NCBI RefSeq assembly: GCF_050624435.1
Contig: NC_134545.1
Span: forward strand, 87,572,063 to 87,636,062
Length of the DNA stretch: 64,000 bases
Source of the DNA: Tenrec ecaudatus
Taxonomy: Eukaryota; Chordata; Mammalia; Afrosoricida; Tenrecidae
Direction of reading: 5' to 3'
This document shows, one piece after another, positions 34,873 through 46,447 of the stretch. Position numbers and translations under genes: made by a program. Numbering within the stretch: the first letter of the stretch is position 1; every line of letters starts with the position of its first letter. The notes beneath the pieces were generated by a model. The model saw only the letters and a list, made by a program, of their open reading frames with translations. It had not been told where the DNA came from and ran no database searches.

Positions 34873-37197
34873 ATCTAAAATTCAAGATACTTTTAAATGA
34901 TTGAACAAAAACATCCTATCGGAGCAGATTATTCTCTCTTCATCAAAGAATCTCACCTAAAGCAGGTGCCACCATGCTGTGGTGACCTATAGACCACTGT
35001 CGTTCTGTCGTTTTAACTGACACTTGTTCAACTGATCAACCGTTGTTTAACAGCTATCTCTAAGAAACGGACTAGGAAGAGAAAGTGTGCTCAAGGATGG
35101 AGGGCCTGGCCCAAGTCTATATTTTTGGCAGTGGTGAGGCTGATTCTCCAATAACTTATTTTGCATTTTGTCTTACAGAAAGAAATATTTACACTTTTAC
35201 AAAAGACAAATTAATGACATGTTTTTCTTTTAGAATGGAGAATTTTGCATTGTTTTTGATTTAATAGTGTTCTTAACTTAGTATTTTAATTATATGGTTG
35301 TCCTCTTTAAGTTAACCTAAATCACAAGAAGCTCAAATTATATTACTCTTTCTTTGCAGTAGTTAATGTGTTTGAAAATAGCCAGATGGATGACATTGTA
35401 GTGTCTAATAAAAGTGCTTAGCGTGATGAAAGGTTTAGAAAGTTTTAGAAAAGGTTGTCTAATTATTCTCATGGAGGACAGGCTTTTCTGACTTAAACTA
35501 CTTAAACTTTTTAAAGTGAATTAAAGTGTCACCTCAGTAATAAAAGAATGCATGCTAAAACCAGAAGGCACGGGTTGTGCCTTCAGAGGGGCACTTTGTC
35601 GGGTAGGCCTTTGATTTGGGGTTCTTGTGCTGATTCCACTCGTTCCCTTTGCTGCAGAGACGTTCTCCTTCAGACACAAACGTGTAGACGTCCAGGAGTT
35701 TATCCAGATATTGCTTATACAAGATAAGTAGTGGACATAATTTTCATGTCCAACAAAAAGGACAGTGGTTAAATATATTTTGATATATCCAAGTGATGAT
35801 ATTTTAAAGCTTACAATAATGCTTTCAAAACATTTAATAACATGAGAAAATTCTCCCAATGTGATGTACATTACTCATGGCAGTGGTATGCTAATTTTAT
35901 GATAATCCATATATTTTCATTAAAATGTTTGTAAAAGACCAGAAAAAAACAGATATTTTCATATTTTCCCCAAATTTCTACCGTGTACTTTTATTTTACA
36001 ATCAGAAAGAAGCAAATGAGCATTATTGGAAAATAGTGATTTTCAGAAAATAGCCCTAAATAGTTCACTTCAAATGTGTCAGCAATAAAAGGTCAAATAT
36101 ATGGATCCCAACACATTGTACTTAGTGGAAAAGTATTAGGCAACATTAAATAATTAATGTTTGCCTTCATCGCATTGTGTTGTTCATAAAAATAATGAAT
36201 TATTTCAGGTAGTTCAACTTCTAATTTTAATGAGCCAAATGAAGTCCAGATAGCTTTCTTCTGAAATTATATGGCAAATTCGTTTGAGTGAACTTAAACT
36301 TTTTTGAGAAGAACGTTGGCACATTTTCATTGGTTCAATGAAAATGTGTCTGTGGTGCTCAGTCGATGACATGGGAAGAGGACTGAGTGAGTAGTTCCTA
36401 AAGAAGAGACCTTTTTAAAAGGAGGGGAGGAAAACTAACAGCCAACCAGGCCTCTCGGTTGACTGAATTTGCGTCCTTTTCCCCATTACCACTGTCCTCT
36501 CTTTGGTCTATCACAGGAACATGAAGTGACCCCTTCCCCTTGGACAACCACCCAGTTACAGCTCAGATAGCCATCTCATGGAAAGAAGACTCTTTAAGAA
36601 TGACTTTCCTCTAGACATCCAATATCATGTTTGTTCAGTTGGCTTGTCCAAACAGTTTTTCTGTGTTTTCACCAGAGTAGGATCAACTTAGCATGAAGAT
36701 TAAAGCTGCTTTCCATTTGCTTTATCTGCCGTTCTTAATTAGAACCTGATGACAGAAATCAACTTCGATCCAAGGCTGATTGTTCCCTGAGAACCTCATT
36801 ATTATTGTAGGATTTCTTTCTTTTTCTTTTATTAACCCCACGGAGGATACAGCAAAGAAATTATTTGCTTCATTTAGCCATTTATTGAGCACCAGTTATC
36901 TTAGATACATTGTAGTATATAAAGTTGCTTAAAGTCTGGTAGAGAAGATTAAGCATGAGCAGAAATAATTTTAATACAAATATAAGATGGTAAATACCAA
37001 AGGGACATGACACAGTATGTAAAAAGCAATAATTTTCAGTCTGGGGAACCATATTTTTAGATTATCTTAAAAACTAAACACATGAACCATTTATATATGT
37101 ATATATACATACATGATCTACATAATGCAACCCGTGTAAACATATTGTGTGTTTATTTTGTATTTTAATTAAGGACACATGGAAGAAAGAGGCAAAT
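34873..37197. other. Longest repeat-poor stretch of the intron
   Basis: About 2.3 kb with only a doubtful ancient L1 3' piece at 35745-36010 (sense; GTGGTTAAATATATTTTGATA). No coding signal. The lack of young insertions makes it the most likely place in this intron for constrained regulatory sequence, which only an alignment could show. Confidence 0.4.
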
Positions 37198-37211
37198 CTT
37201 TGGACACCAAT

Positions 37212-37373
37212 TTTTTTAAATCACTTTATTGGGGGCTCTTAAACAACCCTTTTAACAATCCATACATCAGTTGTATCAAACACAGTTGTACATATGTTGC
37301 CATCATTCTTTTCAAAACATTTTCAATTTTCTACTTCAGCCCTAGGTATTAGCTCCTCTTTTTTCCCTCACTC
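37212..37373 (-). mobile_element. L1-type LINE 3' end (type A)
   Basis: Antisense, ~160 bp, flanked by TGGACACCAAT at 37201-37211 and 37374-37384 (11/11). Confidence 0.9.
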
Positions 37374-37550
37374 TGGACACCAATCTTTAGGGCAAGTAAT
37401 GGACTTCAGCATGGCTTGTTAGCACTTAAAAAAATTTTTTTACAAATATTTATTGAATGCTCCCTCAAGGAGATTGCGGTCTACTAATTAAAACGAATTG
37501 TAATGTCATGCACCAGATAAAGTAATATTAGCAACTGTTGTTAGAAACAT

Positions 37551-37800
37551 GGGTGAAGGGAGACAGCGGATGGTGTAAGATATGAAAATATTAATTTACA
37601 ATTTATCAAGGGTTCGTGAGAATGGGAGGGTGAGGGAGGGAGGGGAAATAAATGAGGCGCTGAAACCAAGGGCTCACGTAGAAAGAAAAGGTTTTGAAAA
37701 GCATCACGGCGACAGATGTACAAATGTGCTTGACACAGTGGATGGATGGATTGTTAGACGAGCTCTAAGAGCCCCCAAGACAATGATTTAAAAAAACAAC
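37551..37800 (+). mobile_element. L1-type LINE 3' end (type A)
   Basis: Sense; GTGAAGGGAGACAGCGGATGG to CCCCCAAGACAATGATTTAAA. The polypurine tract GGGAGGGTGAGGGAGGGAGG is visible at about 37624. Confidence 0.88.
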
Positions 37801-37807
37801 ACAAAAA

Positions 37808-38086
37808 ACTGTTTTTGTTGTATGCTGTCAAGTTGCTGCCTACTCATAGCGACCCTGTGCACAACAGACCGAAACACTGCCTGGCCCTGCGCCTTCCCCA
37901 CCATTGTTGTTAGGCCTGAGCCCATCTTTGCAACCTCTGTGTCACCCTATCTTGACAAGGGGCTTCCTCTTAGGCCCTGCTCCTCCACTTTAACAAGTGT
38001 GATGTCCTTCTCCGGGCACTGGTCTCTCCTGATTCATGTCCAAAGTACCTGAGATGAAATCTCACCATCCGTGCCTCTAAGGAGCA
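37808..38086 (-). mobile_element. RTE/BovB-like LINE 3' end
   Basis: Antisense; CTATGCTGTCAAGTTGCTGCC-like tip, then CCTGTGCACAACAGACCGAAA and TCCGGGCACTGGTCTCTCCTG. Confidence 0.75.
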
Positions 38087-38227
38087 ATGTATTTAGAAAT
38101 ACTCAGTTAACTAGTAGTTATTTTTTAATGGTGAAATTACTGTAATAGTCTAGGTGTGAGGTATGATTAGTTCACTGGTAAAGAGCTAGTTAAGTGGATA
38201 AGCTACTTAGCTTAGAACCCATACTGA

Positions 38228-38508
38228 AAAACCACACCCACAGCCATCCGGCTAATCTGACTCCTAGCAGCCTACAGAGGTGATGTGCTATTAAAATAAA
38301 TAAATAAACCCACTGCCATTGGTCAATTCCGACTCATAGGGACCCGATAGGGCAGAAGAGAGCTGCACTTGTGGGTTTCCGAGACGGCCAATCTTGACAG
38401 GAGTCAAAAACCTTCTCTCTTTCCAGCAAAGCAGCTGGTAGTTTTTTAATGGCTGGCCTGGCAGTTAGCAGCCTAACGGGTAACCCACGACCCCAACCAG
38501 GACTCCTT
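38228..38508 (-). repeat. Two AfroSINE pieces, antisense
   Basis: A tail fragment (CACAGCCATCCGGCTAATCTG, 38228-38292), an AAATAAATAAAT spacer, then a full copy from CACTGCCATTGGTCAATTCCG to GACCCCAACCAGGACTCC (38313-38505). Confidence 0.75.
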
Positions 38509-38539
38509 TTGGTATAGTGGGGGGAAAACATCAATGTTG

Positions 38540-38705
38540 GTTCTGCTTCTTGCTAAAAGTGAGCCTTGGTAAATTTACTTCGCCCCCCCTGGCTCTGAAG
38601 TCTTCTCATCTTCAAAACACCTCATACGATTCTTCTAAAGATTTCATGAGACACAGGTAAGGCACCTGGGCCACAGTAGATTCTCAATAAGTGATGTTTC
38701 CTTCC
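38540..38705 (+). repeat. MIR fossil
   Basis: GCCTTGGTAAATTTACTTCGC, CTTCTCATCTTCAAAACACC, GCACCTGGGCCACAGTAGATT, CTCAATAAGTGATG: sense MIR over most of its length. Confidence 0.65.
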
Positions 38706-38815
38706 TAGGATGTTTCTTGGCATGTTTGGAGGATCCTTCATTAAACAATGAAAAGTTAAAATGCTCTCAATAACCACCCCCTTCCCTTCCCTCTTGAGGT
38801 GAACCTCTGTCTCTT

Positions 38816-38997
38816 TTTTTTTCTCAATGTTTTTATTGGGGCTCATAAGGCTCTTATCACAATCTGTACATACATCAATTGAGCAAAGCACCCTTATACA
38901 TTCGTTGCACTCATCACTCTCACAATTCACCTTCCACTTGGGTTCCTGGAATCAGCTCGGTTTCCCTTTTTTTCCCGCCATTCCCCTCCCTCCCCAA
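38816..38997 (-). mobile_element. L1-type LINE 3' end (type A), perfect target duplication
   Basis: Antisense, ~180 bp. Flanked by GAACCTCTGTCTCTT at 38801-38815 and 38998-39012 (15/15). Belongs to the subtype with CAATTGAGCAAAGCACCCTT, shared with 22390 and close to 42703. Confidence 0.93.
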
Positions 38998-39012
38998 GAA
39001 CCTCTGTCTCTT

Positions 39013-40334
39013 AAGTTGGAGTGGCTTATCTTTTCTAAGCAAAACCTCAGGTGTTTTATGTGCATGTCCAGCAAACATTTGAAAGTCTTAATCAGAACGC
39101 AAGTGGCATGCACTTTGTTGTGTGCCCCATCCCGGGGCAGGAAATTGGTTCAGACAGTTAACTAATGGGTTCATGTGCTTGCTGGCTCACTTAAAAGTGA
39201 ACTTACTGAAGTCTCGGTGTTTCTCCCATTGAAGATGACTTTAGTTCCCTGTCATGTCTGCTTTCCAGGTTCAGAGCTTGTTTTTCCAAAGTCTCCAGTC
39301 AACCTATCAGCGTTGGCCTTTACATGCTCTGTCTCTGTGAATCATTATTGAGAGCGTTAAATTCCATCTGACGCACTTTGTCATTTCAAAAATGAACTGC
39401 ATTGTCTTACCTTCTGTGAAAACAAGAGCAGATAATTTTCAGAAATCACTTATTTAAGAAGTAGAGGAACTGAAGTTCAGCATTTCACACGTTCTAGTTA
39501 TTGGAACATTCCTAAGCTTCAGAGTCTCTGTCCTTTATTTTAGGCAAGCAAGGCCAGTACTACTAACCCGTTTGAGGAGGAACGGTGACTTTTGTCAGCG
39601 CTAAGGATCTTCTCTAGAATTCTTCTAGAAAGCCCTTGAGAGATGCTACACCCTCTGGTTCGGGAAGTCTATGCTGCTTGAAATTTGGTGTTAGTTGAAG
39701 TAGTAGGAGTTCTATTTTAGGTGTCCCCTCAATTTCCATTGTCTTTTTGTACTTGTGGATTTCATACACAATTGTCCAAAGTGTACCAGTGGTGCTCAGT
39801 CCTGAAAAACATGGTTGGTGATTTCTGTATCTGCCTGATCAAATTTTGAAAACCACAAGTGAATAAGCAAGAAATGTTTTCGGAGACACTGAAAGGGATT
39901 TTAGATACCGGTTTGTTAAGGAGGGCAAGTGGAGGTGGCGGGATGTGAGTTTCAGTAGTGTAGACTGTGGCCACTGGCCGTGCTAACGTAGTAGGAGAGG
40001 GTCTTGTTTGGCTAGTGCCTATCCCCTGTGGATTTGTGACTGAAGTGCGGGAGTGTCCGCTATGCGTGTAGTACAGGTAGAAGAGGAATGCACAGTTCTC
40101 TCCTGAAGGGACTGGTTACAGAAGCAGGAGAAGAGCATGAACGCCTTGGGTACAGAGGACGGGAAAGGGTCAAAGGAAAAAGCATTCTTCTCTTCAGTCA
40201 GGTCAGATGGGAAGGAGGACAGGTGTAAATAGTCCTGGAGTTGCTAAGCCCAGGGCGCAGATCCCGAGATGTGCCTGGAGGAACGCTGCGAGCAGTGAGC
40301 ACTCAGAGGTCCTCTGCACTGCTGGGATCCTCCC
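39013..40334. other. Intron, no element recognised
   Basis: Unique sequence; no coding signal. Confidence 0.4.
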
Positions 40335-41020
40335 CTTTTAAAACAGTTTTGTTGAAGTCTAATGTATGCCCCATAAAATCCAGCCACGTTGAGTGCACGA
40401 GTTGTGCAGCCACCACCACAGCTCAGTCTCAGACGGCTTGTTTGTTTCCATAGTGAAGTCAGTGCCTTTCTTCCAAGGTACTTCTCGGTGGACTTGCATC
40501 TCCAACCTCTCTTGTTAAATGTCAGGTGTCTAAACTTTAACTCTGCACGCACTTACTCAGGGACCCCTCTGATTACTTTATGCCCCCCACCCACCTCCAA
40601 ATTTCCCTCGTGTGGCTTTATAGCCAGTCCTCGCTTCCATTCCCAGCCGCACTCAACCACTGCTCTGCCTTTTGTCTCAAGCATTTGTATTTTCCAGAAA
40701 GTCTACATAAATGAAATCATAGGTGCTTTTTTAAAAATGTCTTATTTCTTTCACTTAGCATAATGCTCTGGAGGCTCAGTCATTTTGTAGCATTGCACAT
40801 GTTGTAGTTTTGTGGGGTTTATCTTGATTAATTGTATGGATAAACCACACTTGTCCATTACCAGTTGATGGCATTTGTATTGCTTCCAGGCTTGGAGCTA
40901 TTAAGATTAAGGCAGTGATGCACATTTGCATGTATGTCTTTGCGTAGACATGTGTTTTCCTATGTGTCTCTTAGGTAGGTACTTAGGGGTGAATGTGCTC
41001 GATTATACAGTTAGTTTAAG
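40335..41020 (-). mobile_element. Old L1 3'-UTR, part 1
   Basis: TAAATGAAATCATAGGTGCTT, TTCACTTAGCATAATGCTCTG, ACCAGTTGATGGCATTTGTAT and AGGTAGGTACTTAGGGGTGAA in antisense L1 order. Confidence 0.72.
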
Positions 41021-41180
41021 GGTCCCTTCTGGTACAGTGGTTAAGTGCTCAAGCTGCTAACCAGAAGAACCCCTAGCCGCCCCGGGAGAGAGATGCAGCA
41101 GTTTGCCTTTGTCACGGAACTCCTTAGTGTCCGCCCTCCCGGGTCACTATGAGTTGGGAGTTAGTGCAACAGCAGTGGAA
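41021..41180 (+). repeat. AfroSINE inside old L1
   Basis: Head GGTCCCTTCTGGTACAGTGG; box-B region deleted (AACCAGAAGAACCCCTAG); ends GTCACTATGAGTTGGGAG. Confidence 0.8.
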
Positions 41181-41245
41181 TTTTATCACAAGTTTATATG
41201 TAACTTTGAGAGAGATTTCCAAATAGCTCTTCAAAGTGACTGCAC
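41181..41245 (-). mobile_element. Old L1 3'-UTR, part 2
   Basis: ACTTTGAGAGAGATTTCCAAA and CAAAGTGACTGCACC, collinear with part 1. Confidence 0.6.
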
Positions 41246-41375
41246 CTGAGCACTTCTCTCCTGAACTGTCACTTGCTCACTTCCTGAGTAGTGGTGAGGA
41301 TTGTCTGAGTTTTGTGTAGTCATTTCAATGAATTAATAGACGAAGCAGAAAAGTAGAGTGCCGTGGGAGACAAAG
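41246..41375 (+). repeat. LTR-like repeat (family D), 3' fragment
   Basis: TTCTCTCCTGAACTGTCACTT, then GAGGATTGTCTGAGTTTTGTG and GTGCCGTGGGAGACAAAG, parallel to the last ~130 bp of the 45395 copy. Confidence 0.5.
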
Positions 41376-42384
41376 TCACTTCTTCGTTTCATCTGCTTGT
41401 TTGTTTATACCTTGTCTCTGGCTGCATTTGTGCTCTCATGGCAGAATCGAGTAGTTGCAACAGGTAATCAATCATGTGGCCCACAAAACCTAAGGCCCTT
41501 TACAGTAAAGGTTTGCCAACCTGTATTCTTTCTCACCTATCACAGATATTGTCTAGTCTAAAAAAAGACACCTATACTGTGTTAAGTTCTTATATTGATT
41601 CCCTCATTTGTTTTACTGAGAAGCCCAAGTTCCTTTCTCACCAATGCCTTGGAAGAGAACAGGCCAAGATACTGAAAGACTAACCCACTTTGGTCTGGCC
41701 AGTTGCTCTGATCAGAAGGATCAGGGCCAGACTTTGGAACCATTTTAGAAAAGACCCCAGAAAAGAAAGGGAAGAAAATGGGACTTCTATAAATGAAGAT
41801 CTTATGTTAACTCTTCTTACCAAGTTTAGGAGGTGGTACTGTACAGCACAGTGGCAAATAGGTTTAATTTATTGGAAAAACAAATGTGCACTGTAAAAAT
41901 TAAAACAATCAATAAATTCTCTTCACCATGAACCCCTTCACCACCCTCTCACTCGTCATCGTTACTGAGTACTTGGACTACTTCAATAAAATATAATGTA
42001 GTAAAATATACAATGAAAACTTACCTAGTTGATTTTTGTTTTTACAAAAATAAAATTAGTATTTTAAGTATATTGCTTTAAAATTAAGTTTTGTTTTAAA
42101 CTTGGTAGAATGTGGTGGACATTTTCCATGAACATAATTGTCAATTTGCCTAATTGTAGCAGCTACATAGCATTCTCATGTCTCTATCATAATTTAGCTA
42201 CCGATGAATATTTAGGTTCTTGCTTGCATAAAGAATGCTCCTATGCTGGAATGAGCCTTATCAGCACTTATAATTATTCATCTTTACTATTTTGCTTGTT
42301 ATGTGAAAAATTGCTCACTATTACAATTTGCATTTATCTAGTGAGATTGACATCATGCTTGGTAAAATGTTTCATGAGAGAAAA
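41376..42384. other. Intron, mostly unassigned
   Basis: A weak antisense LINE echo lies at 42095-42290 (TCATAATTTAGCTACCGATGA); otherwise unique AT-rich DNA. Confidence 0.35.
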
Positions 42385-42494
42385 TGTGTGCGTCTGTAAA
42401 AGCTACAGCCTTAAGAACCCTAAGGTGCAGTTCTACTCCGTCTCACAGGGTTGCTGTGAGTCGGAATCAACTCACAGAAAAGGGCTTAGTGTAA
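42385..42494 (+). repeat. AfroSINE, 3' part
   Basis: GTCTGTAAAAGCTACAGCCTT to GTTGCTGTGAGTCGGAATCAA, sense. Confidence 0.78.
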
Positions 42495-42666
42495 TTACTC
42501 GTACATGTTACTGCCACATGAAAACTTCCAAACTGATTCTAACTAACTCACCGCTGTATGCAATGACACGTAATAGCTAACATTCCAGACCCTTTGAATG
42601 AAACATTAATTTACGTCTCCAATCTCCTTTTACGACAGAGATTCCAATTTTTAGTCATATAGATTA

Positions 42667-42702
42667 ACAGTGACTCGCTGCCGTTGTGTCAGTTCTGACT
42701 AA
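42667..42702 (-). repeat. AfroSINE tip, left of double L1 insertion
   Basis: GTGACTCGCTGCCGTTGTGTC plus AGTTCTGACTAA, the antisense tail start. The rest of the SINE is found 1.8 kb away at 44516. Confidence 0.75.
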
Positions 42703-44132
42703 TTTTTTTTAATTTAATAAATCTTTTTATTGGGGCTCATACAACTCTTATCACAATCCATACATATATCAATTGAGTAAAGCACCCTTATACATTCATT
42801 GCTCTCGTCATTATCAAAATTCGCCTTCCACTTGGGTTCCTGGAATCAGCTCGTTTTCCTTTTTTTCCCTCCCCTTCCCTCCCCGCTCCCCCCTCCCCCC
42901 CGCTCCCCCCTCCCCCCCGCTCCCCCCTCCCCCCTTAATAGTTTATAAATAATTATTTTATCTTATCTTACACTGCCCGGCATCTCCCCTCACCCACCTT
43001 CCCATTGCCCATCTCCCAGAGAGGAGGTTACACATAGATCTCCAAGATCGGTTTTCCCTTTCTACACCCCCTTCCCTCCCGGTGTCGCCACTCTCACTGC
43101 TGGTGTTGAGGGGTTCATCATCCTAGATTCCCTGTGTTTCCAGATCCCCACTGCACCGCTGTGCATCCTCTGGTATAACCAAGTCCGCAAGGTAGAATTG
43201 GGATCATGATAATTGGGAGGGGAGGAAGCGTTCAAGAACTAGAGGCAGGTTTTGAGTTTTGTTGTTGCTACACTGAACCCTGAGTGACTCATCTCCTCCC
43301 CACTACCCCTCTGCAAGGGATGTCCAGCTGTCTACAGATGGGCATTGGGTCCCCATCATGCACTCCCCCTCATTCACAGTGATGTGATTTTTTTCCCACC
43401 TGCCTTTGTTGTTTGAGACCTGGTCCCCTCTGCCCTTCACGATCACACATATTGGTGTGCTGCTACTGTGTGGGCTTTGTTGCTTCTGGGCTAGATGGCC
43501 ACTTGTTTACTTTCAAGCCTTTAAGTCCTCGGACGCTATATCTCTCAATAGCTGGGCACCATCAGCCTTCTTCACTACACTTGCTCATGCACACATTCAT
43601 CTTCAGTGTTTATGTGAGGAAGGTGATCACACAATGATGGTTTTTGTTCCTTGGTGTCTGCTACGTGGTCCGTTCAACACCTTATATTCGCTTAGGCTGT
43701 GTGCTTCTTCCATGAGGGCTTTGTTGCTTCCGAGCTAAATGGCTGCTTATTTGCCTTCAAGCCTTTAAGACCCCAGACGCTATATCTTTTTGATAGCCGA
43801 GCACCATCAGCATTCTTCACCACGTTTGCTTACACACACATCTGTCTTCGGTGATCATGGCGGGAAGGTGGGTATCATGGAATGACCGTTTAGCTGGGCA
43901 AGGTGCTATTGTACTGAGGAAGTGTGCATGAGGAGGCCCAATGTCCATCTGCTACCCTAGTACTGAACCTGTAAATATATGCACCTAGGTCTATTTCCCC
44001 CATAATCATAAATATATTTACATATGTACATGTCTGTATTTAGGCTTCTCTGTATGCCCTTTGCCCCCTCCTCCTTTCCTCTATTTCCTTAAGCTTTCCT
44101 CCTGTCCCACTGCCATGTTCAGTCTTCATTCT
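42703..44132 (-). mobile_element. L1-type LINE 3' end (type A), longest copy (~1.43 kb)
   Basis: Antisense from TTAATAAATCTTTTTATTGGG. It carries a 17-bp C/T minisatellite (three units from 42885) on the complement of the polypurine tract and two ~250-bp copies of the CTTTGTTGCTTC..GAGCTA(G/A)ATGGC module (about 43400-43650 and 43650-43880). It ends in TTCCTCCTGTCCCACTGCCAT. Followed by GGTTCTGACTCA (44133-44144), a copy of the target. Confidence 0.9.
42885..42935. repeat. 17-bp minisatellite, three units
   Basis: Unit GCTCCCCCCTCCCCCCC starting at 42885, 42902 and 42919. The G-rich strand is a quadruplex candidate. Confidence 0.92.
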
Positions 44133-44144
44133 GGTTCTGACTCA

Positions 44145-44515
44145 TTTTTTAAAGTCATTTTGTTGGGGGCTCATACAACTCTTACCACAATTCCTACGTA
44201 CATCCATTGTGTCAAGCACATTTGTACATTTGTTGCCCTCATCATTCTTAAAACATTTTCTTTCTACTTGAGCCCCTGGTATCAGCTCCTCATTTTCCCT
44301 CTCCCTCCTTGTCCTCCCTTCCTCACGAACCCTTGATAGTTTATAAATTATTATTTTGTCATGTCTTACACTGTCTGACATTTCCCTTCACCCACTTTTC
44401 TGTTGTCCGTCCCTGAGGGAGGGACCTATATGTAGATCCTTGTGATCGGTTCCCCCTTTCTACCCCACCTTCCTTTCCCCTCCTGGTATTGCTACTCTCA
44501 TTATCGGTCCTGAGG
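44145..44515 (-). mobile_element. Second L1-type LINE 3' end (type A) at the same target
   Basis: Antisense, ~370 bp, starting TTTTTTAAAGTCATTTTGTTG. The target word GGTTCTGACTCA stands at both sides (44133-44144, 44516-44527). Confidence 0.9.
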
Positions 44516-44583
44516 GGTTCTGACTCATAATGACCCTATAAGAGAGGGTATAACTGCCAGTGGGTTTCCAAGACAGTCACAGA

Positions 44584-44585
<2 letters not shown>
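44516..44585 (-). repeat. AfroSINE, remainder after L1 insertions
   Basis: GGTTCTGACTCATAATGACCC, GGGTATAACTGCCAGTGGG and TTTCCAAGACAGTC continue the tip at 42667; disrupted by a TG repeat. Confidence 0.75.

Positions 44586-44616
<31 letters not shown>
44586..44616. repeat. (TG)n microsatellite
   Basis: About 15 TG units within SINE sequence. Confidence 0.92.
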
Positions 44617-44620
<4 letters not shown>

Positions 44621-45394
44621 AACACCTGTGAAAGCTGCAACTCTGTGAGAGAAGGAAAACTCAAAAGTCGTTTCTACTAAAGCAGCTCTAAGAGGGTGTC
44701 CTGTCAAATGCTAGCCCTCCTGGCTCTCACTGTGTATGTTCATTGAGAAAGCAAAATCGGTGAATTCTATAGTGAATGTCTGTATTGGCAGGACCTGTTC
44801 ACACACTTCTCTGGAATGTGGTCAGTAAACCAGTGAATGAAATGATTGATTTCTAAGGACTCCGTCCTGCTGTAAGATTATTTGGTGTGTCACCGTGTAA
44901 TAAATTCAAGGCAGTCACTTAGGGTTATGAAGTAACAAGAGCATAGCCAATTTAAGCCAGGAGGACATTTAGGTGGATTACTATTGGCCCCTCTGGGATT
45001 TAGGCCCAGCTTTGGGGAATCATCGTAATTACAGTGAAGTCGGCAGTTTGGGTGCGGTTTCATCACTGGGGAGAAGAGACTCCGCTTGTGGTAAAACCCC
45101 CCTGGCGGCACTCACTCTTAAGTGAAATTCTACTCCCTTGTCTTTCAAGAACCTTACGAGCTCAGCTGAGAAACCTCTACATACTTAAACACAGAGGACA
45201 TTTGAAAGAACAAAACAATTAATGAAATTAAGATGGGCAGCTATAAATGAGGTCATTGAGTAGATGGAAGGGTTCATAAGTTGAGAGAATATGAGTCAAA
45301 ATAGATGGATATCAGTACTGTTTATCCCTCAGATTTTCAAAAATCTGTGGAGCGAAAGCAAAACGCATACAGACTTAAGATTAATGAAAGAAGA
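44617..45394. other. Intron, no element recognised
   Basis: Unique sequence. Confidence 0.4.
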
Positions 45395-46190
45395 AAGTTT
45401 TCTAATGTGGCTCTTGTTGCCAGTCTCTGTAACTCCCACGAAACCACCTTTTCCTGATGGGTCTGGGTAAGAGACGGTGGGGGAAGACACTGATAAGATT
45501 CAGTTGTGGGTGGTGGTTAACAAGGTTCTCTGCGAGTGCCATCTTGCCGGGTTTAAAATGAGCCATCTCAGAAGCAGGAAGGTGGAGGAAGCTCACTACC
45601 AGCAGGAAGGAAGTATGTCCTTTGGATCCAGAAATGCGTGTGCATTGGACCTCCTTGATTGAGGAGACAGCCGTGACGCCAGGAGAGAGCCAGAGGAGGA
45701 GCAGCAGGAGCAGGCACCAGAGCAGGAGCTACCTCAGAGGACGTCTCACATAGCAAGTAACGCTGAGTGCTTCGGGACAGGAGTCTGACTGGTGGGATGG
45801 AGTGCCTCTGGGCACTTAATTGGGGGAGCTAGGTTTGTTGGCCCACGGAGCTGGAACTGAGTGCCCTCGGTTGGGTTGTATATCTGAGTGGCATGCTCTT
45901 TGGGCATTTATTGGCAGCCCTCAAATAGCTTTATAACGTAACCCTTGCAGGGCAGAAGCCGACCCAGAGGCTGAGGGCCAGAGGAGAGGCCTGCCTAAGG
46001 GCGCAGCAGAGATTGTCCAGACTACAACTGTATCCAAGTATTTCTCACCTGAATTGTAACCTGCTAGCTCTCCGAATGAGCTCCATAATCATGAGTACTG
46101 TGCGTTCTCTGTGGTGGTTTTTATGAATTATAGAGCCCTACTGGCAAGTAGGGGGAGAGGGAAACAGTGTGCTATGGAGACAAAGCAATT
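45395..46190 (+). repeat. LTR-like repeat (family D), copy 2
   Basis: Homologous to 29165-29935. Words include GCAGGAAGGTGGAGGAAGCTC, CTCTGGGCACTTAATTGGGGG, GCATGCTCTTTGGGCATTTAT and GCTCCATAATCATGAGTACTG. The polyadenylation hexamer seen in copy 1 is changed here (GAATGAGCTCC). No gag/pol/env sequence adjoins. Confidence 0.6.
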
Positions 46191-46447
46191 CAAAGTGTGT
46201 TGTGGGATACGGAGCACTTCCTGTTTTCTCCTTTCCGAAATCCTTGGTTAGGTGCCCCACTTTGATTCTGTACTTTGCCTGTTATACAAAGAAGAAGATT
46301 CAAAAACATTTGTGGAAAATTTCCATTATAATTCAATTTTCCCCCTGAGATTTTGAAGTCCCTCTTGTATTGCACTGCTTCGTAATTCATTTGTGGTTTG
46401 TAGAATTCGACCAGGGTCCGTGTTCGTGTCTTTGGCTCTTTGGCTCG

